The position numbers and the translations under genes were made by a program. DNA of 64,000 bases from CAG-238 sp934277695 (GTDB lineage Bacteria > Bacillota > Clostridia > Peptostreptococcales > Anaerovoracaceae). Where the stretch lies: contig CAKQVG010000003.1 in assembly GCA_934277695.1 (NCBI GenBank), positions 62,001 to 126,000 of the forward strand, read 5' to 3'. Each line of letters opens with the position of its first letter. Within the stretch, counting starts at the first letter, position 1. The notes below the pieces were generated by a model. The model was not told the DNA's origin, made no database searches, and saw only the letters and a list, made by a program, of their open reading frames with translations. This document shows positions 23,237 to 32,507 of this stretch, piece after piece.

Positions 23237-25876
23237 CTATTTAATTAAGGATTCTGCAACAGCAAATGCATCATTAATTTTTGAAGCATCCTTCGCACCT
23301 GCCTGAGCCATGTCAGCTTTGCCGCCGCCTCCGCCGCCGCATGCTGCAGCAATCTGCTTAATCATATTGCCTGCATGGAGTCCTCTGTCAAGGAGGTCAT
23401 CCGTAAGGGAAACAAGGAAGGTAACCTTTTCGCCGTTTACGGTTGCAAATACCATTGCAACGCCCTTGTATTGCGCTTTAATATCATCGGAAAGACTTCT
23501 CAAATCATTGATATTATAATCCTTAAATTCTTTGGTTACAAGTTTAATTCCGTTTATTTCTTTCGCACTTGCGATCATTTCGTCTACTTCACCGCCCATA
23601 GCCGCTTTTTTGAGTTCTTCAATCTCTTTTTTCAGTGCTTTCAGCTCCTCGGACATGGATTTTGCCTTGTCTGCAAGAGCATTTTTGTTGCATTTGAGCG
23701 TATCGCATACATTTGCGATTGTTTCTTCGGCGCTCTTTGCAGCAGTAAGTACGCTGGTTCCCGTAACCGCTTCAATTCTTCTTACGCCGGATGCAACACC
23801 GCCTTCCGATACAATCTTGAATGCTCCGATTTCGCCTGTATTTCCGACATGGGTGCCTCCGCAAAGTTCAACAGACCAGTCACCCGCATTTACGACACGT
23901 ACGGTTGAACCGTATTTTTCGCCGAAAAGTGCCATGGCGCCTGTTTTTTGTGCGTCTTCCATGGACATCTCTGCCACGGAAACAGGCATGAAATTATTAA
24001 TTACTTCGTTCACTCTTGCTTCAATTTCCTGAAGCTGTTCAGATGTTACCGCCTCAAAATGGGAGAAGTCGAATCGAAGAACATTTTCATTCACCATGGA
24101 ACCTGCCTGCTCTACATGTGTTCCCACGATTTCGCGCAGGGCTTTCTGCAGAAGATGCGTTGCTGTGTGGTTTCTCTCGGTACAATGTCTCTTTTCAGGA
24201 TCCACTGCGAGAAGGACTTCATCACCGACTTTGATTTCGTTCGAAAGCACCTGAACCGTATGATAGAAAACTCCATCCTTCTTTTCAACCTTCAGAACTT
24301 CGGCATCGAAAATCTTTTCCTCATCAGATTCGACCACAGTTGACATAAATCCTTTATCGCAAACTTGCCCGCCGCCTTCTGCATAAAACGGTGTTCTGTC
24401 AAGGATGATGATTGCCTTGTTTCCTTCACCTATCGTATCCGCAAGTGTACCTTCGGAGATAATGGCAAGAACCTTGCCTGTGTCAAGTAATGTATCATAG
24501 CCTGTAAATGTTGTTTTTTCAACATTAAGCTCCAGCTCGTTTTTATCCCAGCCTTCGTCTTCGTTTGATTTTCTGTTCTTACGTGCCAGCTCCTTCTGTG
24601 CCTGCATGTGCGTCTTAAAGCCTTCTTCGTCTGCACTGAATCCGTTTTCGGCAAGAATTTCTTCCGTAAGTTCGAGCGGGAATCCATATGTGTCATAAAG
24701 TTTGAATGCACTTGCTCCGTCAAGAACGGTTTTCCCCTCTTTCTTAAGGTTTTCAATATAGTCGGTAATGATTTCCTCGCCTTTGTCGATGGTAGCAGCG
24801 AAGTTATCTTCTTCCACTTGAATGATTTTCTGGATGTAATCTTTCTTTTCAAGAAGCTCCGGATATGCTTCACCCGAAACTTCGATTACTCTGTTTGAAA
24901 GCTCAACAAGGAAAGTACCCTTTATGCCGAGGATTTTTCCGTGGCGTGCAGCTCTTCTGAGCAGTCTTCTGAGTACATAGCCCCTGCCCTCGTTGGAAGG
25001 CATGATTCCGTCGGCAATCATGAATGTCATAGCTCTGAGGTGGTCAGTGATGATACGGATGGAAACGTCCGTCGGTTCTGCTCCGTCATGGTATGCAATG
25101 CCGGATTTCTCAACTACGCCGTCGAGGATGTATTTAATCGTATCAACATCAAAGATGGAATCCGTACCTTGCATAACGCACGCCATTCTTTCGAGTCCCA
25201 TGCCTGTGTCGATATTCGGATGTGCAAGGTTTGAATAGGAGCCGTCTTCCTCTTTGCTGAACTGGGTGAAAACGTGATTCCATATTTCAAGGAATCTGTC
25301 GCAATCACAACCCGGTTTACAGTCCGACTTACCGCATCCGAATTCTTCGCCTCTGTCATAGAAGATTTCCGAGTCCGGACCGCAAGGTCCCAGACCGATT
25401 TCCCAGAAGTTGTCTTCCTTGCCGAGTCTTACGATATGATCCGGATTCATTCCTAATGATTTCCAGATTCCGATTGCTTCTTCATCATCGAGGTAAACCG
25501 TAGCCCACAGCTTGTCCATCGTAAAACCAAGATGCTCTGTCAAGAATTCAATACCCCATGTCAGGGATTCCTTCTTAAAATAATCTCCGAAGCTGAAGTT
25601 TCCAAGCATTTCAAAGAATGTACCGTGTCTTGCGGTATGTCCTACATTGTCAATATCACCTGTTCTGATGCATTTCTGACAGGTACACATTCTCTTCTTA
25701 GGCGGTGTTTCCGTTCCGGCGAAATACGCCTTCAGTGGTGCCATTCCTGAATTTATGATAAGGATTGACTTGTCATTTCTCGGAATAAGGCTTGCGGATT
25801 TTCCTACATAATGGTCCTTACTCTCATAAAACTTCAGAAATCTCGAACGTATTTCATTTAATCCTAACTTTTCCAT
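23237..25876 (-). CDS. alaS: Alanyl-tRNA synthetase
   Basis: An 879-residue, full-length class II synthetase. It has the N-terminal catalytic core (NSGMAPLKAYF; GHTARHGTFFEMLGNFSFGDYF), the C-rich loop CGKSDCKPGCDCDRF, the editing domain with HTATHLLQKAL and CGGTHVGNTGEIG, and the C-Ala oligomerisation domain ending in GGGGGGKADMAQ. AGGAGG precedes the start at 25876; a reading from 25906 overlaps that site. The 84 nt upstream are too short for a T-box. Confidence 0.97.
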   Translation of the reverse strand: MEKLGLNEIRSRFLKFYESKDHYVGKSASLIPRNDKSILIINSGMAPLKAYFAGTETPPKKRMCTCQKCIRTGDIDNVGHTARHGTFFEMLGNFSFGDYFKKESLTWGIEFLTEHLGFTMDKLWATVYLDDEEAIGIWKSLGMNPDHIVRLGKEDNFWEIGLGPCGPDSEIFYDRGEEFGCGKSDCKPGCDCDRFLEIWNHVFTQFSKEEDGSYSNLAHPNIDTGMGLERMACVMQGTDSIFDVDTIKYILDGVVEKSGIAYHDGAEPTDVSIRIITDHLRAMTFMIADGIMPSNEGRGYVLRRLLRRAARHGKILGIKGTFLVELSNRVIEVSGEAYPELLEKKDYIQKIIQVEEDNFAATIDKGEEIITDYIENLKKEGKTVLDGASAFKLYDTYGFPLELTEEILAENGFSADEEGFKTHMQAQKELARKNRKSNEDEGWDKNELELNVEKTTFTGYDTLLDTGKVLAIISEGTLADTIGEGNKAIIILDRTPFYAEGGGQVCDKGFMSTVVESDEEKIFDAEVLKVEKKDGVFYHTVQVLSNEIKVGDEVLLAVDPEKRHCTERNHTATHLLQKALREIVGTHVEQAGSMVNENVLRFDFSHFEAVTSEQLQEIEARVNEVINNFMPVSVAEMSMEDAQKTGAMALFGEKYGSTVRVVNAGDWSVELCGGTHVGNTGEIGAFKIVSEGGVASGVRRIEAVTGTSVLTAAKSAEETIANVCDTLKCNKNALADKAKSMSEELKALKKEIEELKKAAMGGEVDEMIASAKEINGIKLVTKEFKDYNINDLRSLSDDIKAQYKGVAMVFATVNGEKVTFLVSLTDDLLDRGLHAGNMIKQIAAACGGGGGGKADMAQAGAKDASKINDAFAVAESLIK

Positions 25877-25960
25877 ATATAAAATTCCTCCTGAAAATAT
25901 ATACAATTTATATAAAATTTAACAACAAACATAATAATTAATTGTATCATATTTAATGCA

Positions 25961-25988
25961 AAAAGTCTATGGTATACCATAGACTTTT
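25961..25988 (-). terminator. Rho-independent terminator upstream of alaS
   Basis: A perfect 28-nt palindrome, AAAAGTCTATGGTA and its complement (centre at 25974/25975), has a T-run on the - strand (read right to left). It terminates transcription from the small membrane-protein gene at 26202. Confidence 0.85.
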
Positions 25989-25995
25989 CTTTAAA

Positions 25996-26202
25996 TTACA
26001 TTTCATTTTTTAAGGTTCTTGCCATCTGTGTCATATCGGCGCGAACATTACCAAGTTCCTCCTTGACATCATCCATATGATTAAATGTCTTTCGGAAATC
26101 CTTCTTTAGTTCATTCTTTGTGTGCGGCTTCATGGAAGAATATGCCATGACTGCAGCCGTCCCGACTACAGCCGCAATCGCAACTCCTGCTGTTTTTTTC
26201 AT
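25996..26202 (-). CDS. Small single-pass membrane protein (YtxH-like), unknown function
   Basis: A 68-residue protein. The N-terminal hydrophobic segment (about residues 4-22, Ala/Val rich) is followed by a charged helical region likely to form a coiled coil (HTKNELKKDFRKTFNHM, then VKEELGNVRADMTQM). The arrangement resembles YtxH-type small envelope proteins. GGGGAG precedes the start, and a short hairpin (26216-26238) lies right against that site. Confidence 0.6.
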   Translation of the reverse strand: MKKTAGVAIAAVVGTAAVMAYSSMKPHTKNELKKDFRKTFNHMDDVKEELGNVRADMTQMARTLKNEM

Positions 26203-26248
26203 ATATCATCACTCCCCTTCAAAAATATTATTTGAAGGAAAGCATTTT

Positions 26249-27301
26249 TTATTCCGAAATAAATCCGCCGCCGATTACATGGTCTCCATCGTAAAATACG
26301 ATGGATTGTCCGGGTGTTGCAGCACGCTGAGGTTCTTCAAATGTTGCAACAACACGATTACCGTCTGCTTTTATCGTTGCTTTGGCAGGCTTTGCAGAGT
26401 ATCTCACCTTGGCAAGAACTTCTTTTCTGTCATATATTTCCGCCGGGTACGCAGCAAATACATTGTCACAAGAAACAACGGATGTATCAAACAAGTCTTC
26501 GTTATCGCCCAATGTAACCGTATTTTTTTCGTAATCGATTTTTGTGACGAATGCCGGTTTTCCTAGAGCGATGCCAAGACCTTTTCGCTGCCCGATTGTA
26601 TAATTGAGAATTCCCTGATGTTTTCCCAAAATATTGCCGTTTTTATCCACAAAATCACCGGGGCGTGAAGTGAATCCTGCACGTTTAATATATTCCGCAT
26701 AATTATCCGTCGGATCAATGAAACAGATCTCCTGGCTGTCCTTTTTTTCAGCGTTTTGAAGGCTGTTTTCACGCGCAAGCTCTCTGGTTTCATCCTTGCT
26801 CAAAAACTCGCCCAGCGGGAAAATAAGGCGGCTTACGACCTCTTGACCAAGCCTGTACAGCATATAGGACTGGTCTTTCTTTTCGCTTACCGCGCGCTGA
26901 ATATAGAATTTCTCGTCATTTTTGTCATGGAAGACACGGCAGTAGTGACCGGTAGCGATATAGTAAGCTCCGATTTCGTCTGCATGATGAATCAGGCGCT
27001 TGAATTTGACATTCGGGTTGCACATCACGCACGGATTTGGTGTCCTGCCATGCAGGTATTCATCAATAAAATTACCGATTACAATTTCGCTGAAATCTTT
27101 GGATACATCCTCATAGATAAAATCGATTCCAAGCTGCTTTGCAACCGCCGCGGCCTCGTCTCTTCCTTTGATATTGTTTCTGGCTACATCAAAATAATAT
27201 CCGGTAACCGAAAAACCTTTCTCTTTTAATAATAAAGCAGCGGTAGCACTGTCGACTCCGCCGCTTAATCCCAATAAGACTTTATTCCTGTTCAGCTCCA
27301 T
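26249..27301 (-). CDS. mnmA: tRNA-specific 2-thiouridylase MnmA
   Basis: A 350-residue enzyme that thiolates U34 of tRNA Lys, Glu and Gln, using sulfur relayed from a cysteine desulfurase. The PP-loop LSGGVDSATAALLL is at the N-terminus, the catalytic cysteine is in NPCVMCNP, and the second in DSQEICFIDP. The start at 27301 overlaps the iscU stop by 20 nt, so iscS-iscU-mnmA form one unit that couples desulfuration to tRNA thiolation. Confidence 0.96.
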   Translation of the reverse strand: MELNRNKVLLGLSGGVDSATAALLLKEKGFSVTGYYFDVARNNIKGRDEAAAVAKQLGIDFIYEDVSKDFSEIVIGNFIDEYLHGRTPNPCVMCNPNVKFKRLIHHADEIGAYYIATGHYCRVFHDKNDEKFYIQRAVSEKKDQSYMLYRLGQEVVSRLIFPLGEFLSKDETRELARENSLQNAEKKDSQEICFIDPTDNYAEYIKRAGFTSRPGDFVDKNGNILGKHQGILNYTIGQRKGLGIALGKPAFVTKIDYEKNTVTLGDNEDLFDTSVVSCDNVFAAYPAEIYDRKEVLAKVRYSAKPAKATIKADGNRVVATFEEPQRAATPGQSIVFYDGDHVIGGGFISE

Positions 27302-27734
27302 GTTCGTCCTCGTCATCGTCTGCGTTCGGATCGTATCCTTCCAAAGCTTCATACTTCTTGCCATTCTTCATTGCATAATCGTAAATGGCATTCTTGATTG
27401 CCTTGTCAGCCAGAACGGAACAGTGGACTTTTACTGCCGGAAGTCCGCCAAGTTCGTCGATAATTTCTTTATTTGTAAGTTTCAGAGCTTCTTCTACGGA
27501 TTTTCCGATAATCATTGAAGTTGCCATGCTGGAGGAAGCGATTGCAGAACCGCATCCGAAAGTTTTGAACTTCGCATCGGTAATAATATCGTTTTCATCA
27601 ACTTTAATTTCAATCTGCATCATGTCACCGCAGACCGGGCTTCCGTAGATTCCTTTGCCGTCCGGATTTTCCATTTCGCCGACGTTTTTCGGATTGAGGA
27701 AATGTTCCATTACTGTATCGTTATATAATGCCAT
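27282..27734 (-). CDS. iscU: Iron-sulfur cluster scaffold IscU/NifU-like
   Basis: A 150-residue scaffold protein: MALYNDTVMEHFLNPKNVGE, the first Cys in PVCGDMMQ, then FKTFGCGSAIASSS and the third Cys in VHCSVLADKA. The three cysteines coordinate the nascent Fe-S cluster. An acidic C-terminal tail (NADDDEDEHGAEQE) extends beyond the usual end. The start at 27734 lies 4 nt after the iscS stop. Confidence 0.94.
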   Translation of the reverse strand: MALYNDTVMEHFLNPKNVGEMENPDGKGIYGSPVCGDMMQIEIKVDENDIITDAKFKTFGCGSAIASSSMATSMIIGKSVEEALKLTNKEIIDELGGLPAVKVHCSVLADKAIKNAIYDYAMKNGKKYEALEGYDPNADDDEDEHGAEQE

Positions 27735-27738
27735 AATT

Positions 27739-28908
27739 TTACCAACCTTTCTCTGCATTAATCGGTGATAATGCTCTTAATTTTTCTACAATTATTTTCA
27801 ACTTCTCGATTACATAGTCGATGTCTTCCTTCGTCGTGAAATCACCTACCGTAAAACGTACGGTTCCGTGAATCATTTCTACCGGAACGCCGAGCGCAAC
27901 CAGTACATGCGACGGTTCCAAAGACTTGGAAGAACATGCTGAACCTGTGGAAACGCTGATTCCGAACTGGTTCAAAAGCAGAAGAATTGATTCGCCTTCA
28001 ATGAACTTAAAGGTGATGTTTGCGTTGCCCGGATGTCTGCCTTCCATCGTGCCGTTCAGCTGCGTATCCGGAATTTCCTTCAGTATTCTGTCAACCAGAT
28101 AGTTTCTAAGTTCGCTGCAGTGCTGAACATGTTTGTCAAAGTTTATTCTTGCGAGTTCAGCAGCCTTGCCGAAGCCTACGATTCCGGTAAGGTTTTCCGT
28201 TCCGGCTCTCTTGCTGTTTTCCTGTGCACCGCCGTGAATATAGTTGGAAATGCGAAGTCCTTTTCTCATGAAAAGAGCACCCTCGCCTTTCGGTCCGTAA
28301 ATCTTATGTGAGGACATGGACATCAAATCGATTCCCATATCTTTAACATCAATCGGTACATTGCCAAGTGCCTGAACCGCGTCCGTGTGGAAGATAATCT
28401 TGTGCGCCTTCGCAATCTTTCCGATTTCTTTAATCGGCTGCACGGTTCCGATTTCGTTGTTGACCATCATAACACTGATTAAAATCGTCTTGTCCGTAAT
28501 CGCATTTTCGAGCTCTTCCAAGCTGATTCTGCCATTCTCGTCAATTCCCAGATAAGTAACCTCATATCCGTGTTTTTCAAGGAATTCGCAGGAATGTAAA
28601 ATCGCATGGTGTTCAATCTTCGTCGTAATAATATGATTTCCCTTATCTTTGAGCTTGTCCGCAACACCCATGAGCGACCAGTTGTCCGCTTCGGTTCCGC
28701 CTGCTGTAAAATAGATTTCCTTCGGATCCGCATTAATCAAAGATGCGAGCTGTTCTCTGGCATGGTCTACAGCTGCTTTTGCTTCCAGCCCTTTATCGTA
28801 AAGGCTGGACGGATTTCCGAATTTTTCGGTAAAATAAGGTATCATTTCTTTTAAAACTTCTTCCTTGACCGGTGTGGTCGCAGAATAGTCCAAGTAAACG
28901 TTTCTCAT
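27739..28908 (-). CDS. iscS: Cysteine desulfurase IscS/NifS
   Basis: A 389-residue PLP enzyme that delivers persulfide sulfur to IscU and MnmA. The N-terminus is YLDYSATTPV; the PLP lysine is in SSHKIYGPKGEGALF, and the mobile catalytic cysteine is in TGSACSSKSLEPS. The class I-type long loop before the cysteine is present. AAGGAG precedes the start at 28908. No iscR regulator gene accompanies the cluster in this window. Confidence 0.95.
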   Translation of the reverse strand: MRNVYLDYSATTPVKEEVLKEMIPYFTEKFGNPSSLYDKGLEAKAAVDHAREQLASLINADPKEIYFTAGGTEADNWSLMGVADKLKDKGNHIITTKIEHHAILHSCEFLEKHGYEVTYLGIDENGRISLEELENAITDKTILISVMMVNNEIGTVQPIKEIGKIAKAHKIIFHTDAVQALGNVPIDVKDMGIDLMSMSSHKIYGPKGEGALFMRKGLRISNYIHGGAQENSKRAGTENLTGIVGFGKAAELARINFDKHVQHCSELRNYLVDRILKEIPDTQLNGTMEGRHPGNANITFKFIEGESILLLLNQFGISVSTGSACSSKSLEPSHVLVALGVPVEMIHGTVRFTVGDFTTKEDIDYVIEKLKIIVEKLRALSPINAEKGW

Positions 28909-28984
28909 ATATTATCGCTCCTTTTAATTAAGCTATGTACAATTTAAAAATCCAGCTATGAATATTCTGAAATTTTACTCAAAC

Positions 28985-29012
28985 ATTATACCAAAAAAAC
29001 GCAGAATTTAAA
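28985..29012 (-). promoter_or_regulatory. Promoter of iscS-iscU-mnmA
   Basis: On the - strand TTTAAA (29012-29007) and TATAAT (28990-28985) are separated by 16 nt, with an extended -10 TGG just before TATAAT. Confidence 0.6.
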
Positions 29013-29062
29013 CACTTTTTTGCAAAAAAAATGTCATTTTTCGTCTTCTCTTTCCCGATGAA

Positions 29063-29518
29063 TTAATAGAATTGAACAAGCTTAAAGATGTTATCGCTTT
29101 TTTCAAGAATCACACTGTAATTCCCGACAACTTTTTGCAAGTCTGAACCTCTGTAGAGCCCATCTGCACCGTTTACCTGCCATTCGACCGACAAAAATGC
29201 ACAAATCACATCATCATCCTCGTAATGAATGACAATATCCCGCACATCATAACCAACCACCTCTTCTATGTCCGTTCCAAAGAAAGATTTCAGGGAGTTT
29301 CTATCATCATCAAGAAGCCTGCCTTGTTCTATTTCCGAAAGCTTCTCACACGCTTCCTGATAGGTTAATTTGCCCAAATAAAAATCATTCATAGCATTTG
29401 TGCGTTTACACAATGCATTTTTCACAATGCCTTCGCTTCCGGTCCCCGATGAAAATAAAATCAGTATGAACACAAGCAGAAGTACAAGCAGCCCCTTTGC
29501 CAAAACCTTCTTTCTCAT
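29063..29518 (-). CDS. Membrane-anchored extracytoplasmic protein, unknown function
   Basis: A 151-residue protein; the start at 29518 has AAGGAG upstream. It has an N-terminal signal/anchor (about residues 8-24, MRKKVLAKGLLVLLLVF) without a lipobox cysteine, then a mixed helix/strand domain with LYRGSDLQKVVG and a C-terminal KLVQFY. No family is recognised. It is expressed divergently from nothing obvious and lies alone between the isc unit and a YnzC-like gene. Confidence 0.6.
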   Translation of the reverse strand: MRKKVLAKGLLVLLLVFILILFSSGTGSEGIVKNALCKRTNAMNDFYLGKLTYQEACEKLSEIEQGRLLDDDRNSLKSFFGTDIEEVVGYDVRDIVIHYEDDDVICAFLSVEWQVNGADGLYRGSDLQKVVGNYSVILEKSDNIFKLVQFY

Positions 29519-29564
29519 TTTTTGAATTCTCCTTCTCTTTTCGTATTTACACACATATACACTA

Positions 29565-29605
29565 TAAAACAAAAGAGCCGAGAAATTTGTCAAAATCCCG
29601 ACTCT
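29565..29605 (-). terminator. Rho-independent terminator, probably bidirectional
   Basis: Stem AGAGCCGAG (29574-29582) and CCCGACTCT (29597-29605), 9 bp with wobbles. It is followed by TTTTGTTTT on the - strand and a T-rich stretch on the + strand. Confidence 0.7.
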
Positions 29606-29614
29606 GTTTTGTTT

Positions 29615-29869
29615 TTAATTAAATTTTTCTTCACTTTCTTCAAGCGTTTCTTCAAGCTCTTCAACTTCCTCTTCAATCTTTGCGACTTCTTTCTTATTAT
29701 CGTCGACAATTTCGATTGTATCAAGCTGTGCTTTCAAATTCGCTTTGAATGCATCGATATATGCCCGGTAGAGGACTTTTTGTTCCGCTTGTTCTTCTTC
29801 GGTAAGTCCTTCCGATTTCTTCTTCTTTGCCAATTCATTTATTCTGTCAATTTGTTCTTTTGTAACCAT
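29615..29869 (-). CDS. DUF896/YnzC-family cytoplasmic protein
   Basis: An 84-residue, highly charged helical protein. It begins MVTKEQIDRINELAKKKK, then GLTEEEQAEQKVLYRAYID, the signature of the UPF0291/DUF896 (YnzC) family. In B. subtilis YnzC is LexA-regulated together with yneA. Here no GAAC-N4-GTTC core is visible just upstream. An acidic C-terminal extension follows residue 60. The start at 29869 is preferred, as AAAGGGG lies 9 nt upstream. Confidence 0.88.
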   Translation of the reverse strand: MVTKEQIDRINELAKKKKSEGLTEEEQAEQKVLYRAYIDAFKANLKAQLDTIEIVDDNKKEVAKIEEEVEELEETLEESEEKFN

Positions 29870-29945
29870 TTGCAACATCCCCTTTATTTAAATACTTGTT
29901 ACATTATACACCAATAACGGGAATTTCAAAAGGTCAAAACAGAAA

Positions 29946-30755
29946 TTACACGACTTTTCTTTCAAGTCTGAGTTTGTCACTGATAATTGCAATAAATTCG
30001 GAATTGGTCGGCTTGCCTTTGTCGTTTTGGATGGTGTATCCGAACAAACTGTTGAGTGTCTCAAGCTTGCCTCTGTTCCATGCCAGCTCAATTGCGTGTC
30101 TGATTGCACGCTCCACTCTGCTTGGCGTTGTATTGTTCATCGATGCTACGGTAGGATAAAGTTCTTTTGTTACAGCGCTTAGCAAATCCATGTTTTCAAC
30201 AACAAGAGCAATTGCCTCTCTTAAGTATTGATAGCCTTTTATGTGAGCGGGAACTCCGATTTCGTGAATTAAGTTTGTAATGTCGATCTCAAGATCATTG
30301 TTGAGCAGCGAGTCCCTCAGCACCAGCGATTTTCTGAGTTTTCCGTTGGTCGGCTCACCGACGAAGCTGTCGCTTATATTGTCGCTGAGCTGATTGATTC
30401 TCTTGACAAGCATTGCCAAATTAATCGGTTTAACAAGATAATATTGTGCACCAAGGGCAATGGCTTTTTGAATTATGGTGTCCTGCCCCACTGCTGAAGT
30501 CATGATTACGCGCGGATAGCTCTTTAGTTCCAGATTGTTCAAAGATTCAAGAACACCAAAGCCGTCCAAATGCGGCATAATTAAGTCGAGAACCAAAATA
30601 TCCGGACAATTTCCGCTCTTCAGATACTCTATTGCCTCCATGCCGTCATGAGCAAGAAAAGCAATTTCCATATTCGACTGCTTCACCAGGTAATCGGTGA
30701 CAACATCACAAAAATCGCGATTGTCATCTACGACACCAATTCTTATTTTTTTCAT
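29946..30755 (-). CDS. spo0A: Sporulation transcription factor Spo0A
   Basis: A 269-residue response regulator, master switch of sporulation. The receiver domain has the acidic pocket VVDDN, the phospho-Asp in ILVLDLIMPHLDG, MTSA and KPINL. The DNA-binding C-terminal domain contains the conserved EIGVPAHIKGYQYLREAI and the recognition-helix region TPSRVERAIRHAIELAW. It lies downstream of spoIVB as in nearly all spore formers. An imperfect 0A box (TGTCGAT, + strand 30824-30830) in its leader may indicate autoregulation. Confidence 0.97.
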   Translation of the reverse strand: MKKIRIGVVDDNRDFCDVVTDYLVKQSNMEIAFLAHDGMEAIEYLKSGNCPDILVLDLIMPHLDGFGVLESLNNLELKSYPRVIMTSAVGQDTIIQKAIALGAQYYLVKPINLAMLVKRINQLSDNISDSFVGEPTNGKLRKSLVLRDSLLNNDLEIDITNLIHEIGVPAHIKGYQYLREAIALVVENMDLLSAVTKELYPTVASMNNTTPSRVERAIRHAIELAWNRGKLETLNSLFGYTIQNDKGKPTNSEFIAIISDKLRLERKVV

Positions 30756-30890
30756 TTTATCCTCCTTTTACATCGGTTTTCATCGAAAACACCAAAACAC
30801 TTTACGCTTTCATTGTAGTATTGTGTCGATATGTTGTGTGCCCCGTTCGGTATCAAAATGTTACAAAACAACATATTGTATGTTTCTTAA

Positions 30891-31964
30891 CTAAATCTTT
30901 TCACCTTCCGAAACCATCCATTCGGCAAATATCCCATATCCTTTAGTTGGATTATTAACAAAAACATGTGTCACGGCACCAACCAATCGATTATTTTGGA
31001 TAATCGGACTTCCGCTCATCCCTTGAACGATTCCGCCGCAATATTTCAAAAGCCTGTCGTCAACAACTTCAATTTCCATGCTCTTGCTGTCGGGGCCGCT
31101 CTGCCTGTTTACTTTGGTAATCTTGATATCAAACTTTTCCACGGTGTCACCGTCAATTGTCGTCAGAATATAGGCGTAGCCCTCCTCAATTTGATCTTGA
31201 TACCCCATGACGATAGGTCTTGCTAAGTTCAGCTTCTCCGGGTTTTTGCCTTTTGCATAGATTCCGTATAAGGAATTCTTTTTTACGTCTCCGATTGCCT
31301 CATCATCGGCATAAAATATTCCGCGAATTTCTCCGGGCTTGCCGATATGCCCTTCTTTTATGGATTTCACCTCGGTTCGCAAAAGCTCGCCGTTCCCGGC
31401 TTCCAGAAGCGTCCCGGTGCGGCTCTCGTATATACCGTGGCCCAGCGACGCGATGACATTCGTCTTTGGATCATAGAATGTCATCGTACCGATTCCGGCA
31501 ATCTTCTCTTTTACCCATAGGCCGATTTTGTACTCCCCGCTTGTTTTTTCCTTTACGGGCACCAAATCAAAGGAGAGTTCTTTGTCCTTACGCCTTACTT
31601 TTATATTTATGGAACTGTTCTTTTTCTTATCTTTTGCGGCATTTACAATTTTAGACACATCACCCGCATATTGAACTTCTTCACCGTTTACAGCGGTTAC
31701 AATATCGCCGATTTCAAGGCCTGCGGTATATCCCGGGCTGACGATTGAGTCTTCGGTTTCAATTTCTTCAAGACCGACAACCAAAACACCCTTTACGTTC
31801 ATTTTGATGCCGACAGACTGTCCTCCGGGGATGAGGATTCGCTCACTTACGACCTCTACGGTCTGCTTCGCTTCGTTGATATAGTTACTTATGAACCCAA
31901 AGGCTCCGATTACGGAGATGGTTAATACAAACAGCCCTATTGATTTTTTCCAGTTCATTTTCAT
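30891..31964 (-). CDS. spoIVB: SpoIVB signalling serine peptidase (S55 family)
   Basis: A 357-residue, signal-anchored protease that in B. subtilis is secreted from the forespore and cleaves SpoIVFA to trigger sigma-K processing. It has an N-terminal TM helix (about residues 9-27), a PDZ domain (about 95-160, PGYTAGLEIGDIVTAVNG), then the S55 domain with the catalytic His in SLGHGIYE and Ser in GMSGSPIIQN. The GYGIFAEWM ending is typical. It is followed by spo0A and preceded by a BofC-like gene. Confidence 0.95.
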   Translation of the reverse strand: MKMNWKKSIGLFVLTISVIGAFGFISNYINEAKQTVEVVSERILIPGGQSVGIKMNVKGVLVVGLEEIETEDSIVSPGYTAGLEIGDIVTAVNGEEVQYAGDVSKIVNAAKDKKKNSSINIKVRRKDKELSFDLVPVKEKTSGEYKIGLWVKEKIAGIGTMTFYDPKTNVIASLGHGIYESRTGTLLEAGNGELLRTEVKSIKEGHIGKPGEIRGIFYADDEAIGDVKKNSLYGIYAKGKNPEKLNLARPIVMGYQDQIEEGYAYILTTIDGDTVEKFDIKITKVNRQSGPDSKSMEIEVVDDRLLKYCGGIVQGMSGSPIIQNNRLVGAVTHVFVNNPTKGYGIFAEWMVSEGEKI

Positions 31965-31981
31965 TGAAAATTCAACCTATC

Positions 31982-32467
31982 CTAACTTTCAAAATCTTGC
32001 AGCAGGACAGCCAGTTCTTCTTGGGTTTTGACCTTATATCCTTCTTCAAATAAAGCCTGATCATCAAAACTCAACATGTCATAAAGAATGCTCGTGGTTT
32101 CAAGTTCCACCTCGTTGCCCGAATGATCAACAAAGAAAACCTTTATCACATCGCCTGCTCTCTTCACTAAATAGTATGATTCACTTTCGTTTGAAATGTT
32201 AGTTTTTTCTCCCGGCGGGAAGTTATCTTCTTCATCCCAATCACCGTCCTCATCATTGTCGTTTTGAGCATTACCATCTCCCTTGTTCTCCCCATGCTCC
32301 TTGTTTTCTTGTGAAAGCTGCTCTGAATTTGCCTTCGCACCGGGATCATCATTGTTCTTTATTTCCGGGTCGGATGGCCATGCGATTGCAATAATCAATA
32401 AGCAAAGGGTAAATATGATGGTTACGAATATAAAGGTTTTGTAATTTTTTCTTTTTTGTGTAAACAT
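31982..32467 (-). CDS. Membrane-anchored protein with BofC C-terminal-like domain
   Basis: A 161-residue protein. An N-terminal TM helix (about residues 10-29) is followed by an acidic, Asn/Asp-rich linker (about 35-90). A compact C-terminal domain of about 65 residues reads YYLVKRAGDVIKVF, then LSFDDQALFEEGYKVKTQEE and LAVLLQDFES. That pattern resembles the BofC C-terminal domain. BofC restrains SpoIVB in B. subtilis, and this gene is immediately upstream of spoIVB, so a checkpoint role is plausible. It lacks the BofC N-terminal domain, and I saw no other match. Confidence 0.6.
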   Translation of the reverse strand: MFTQKRKNYKTFIFVTIIFTLCLLIIAIAWPSDPEIKNNDDPGAKANSEQLSQENKEHGENKGDGNAQNDNDEDGDWDEEDNFPPGEKTNISNESESYYLVKRAGDVIKVFFVDHSGNEVELETTSILYDMLSFDDQALFEEGYKVKTQEELAVLLQDFES

Positions 32468-32507
32468 AAAATCACCTCTTGACTATTGTTTACTCAATTG
32501 GAAAGAA

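Noticed and set aside
25877..25960. T-box upstream of alaS
   Set aside because: Only 84 nt lie between the terminator and alaS, and no T-box sequence is present.
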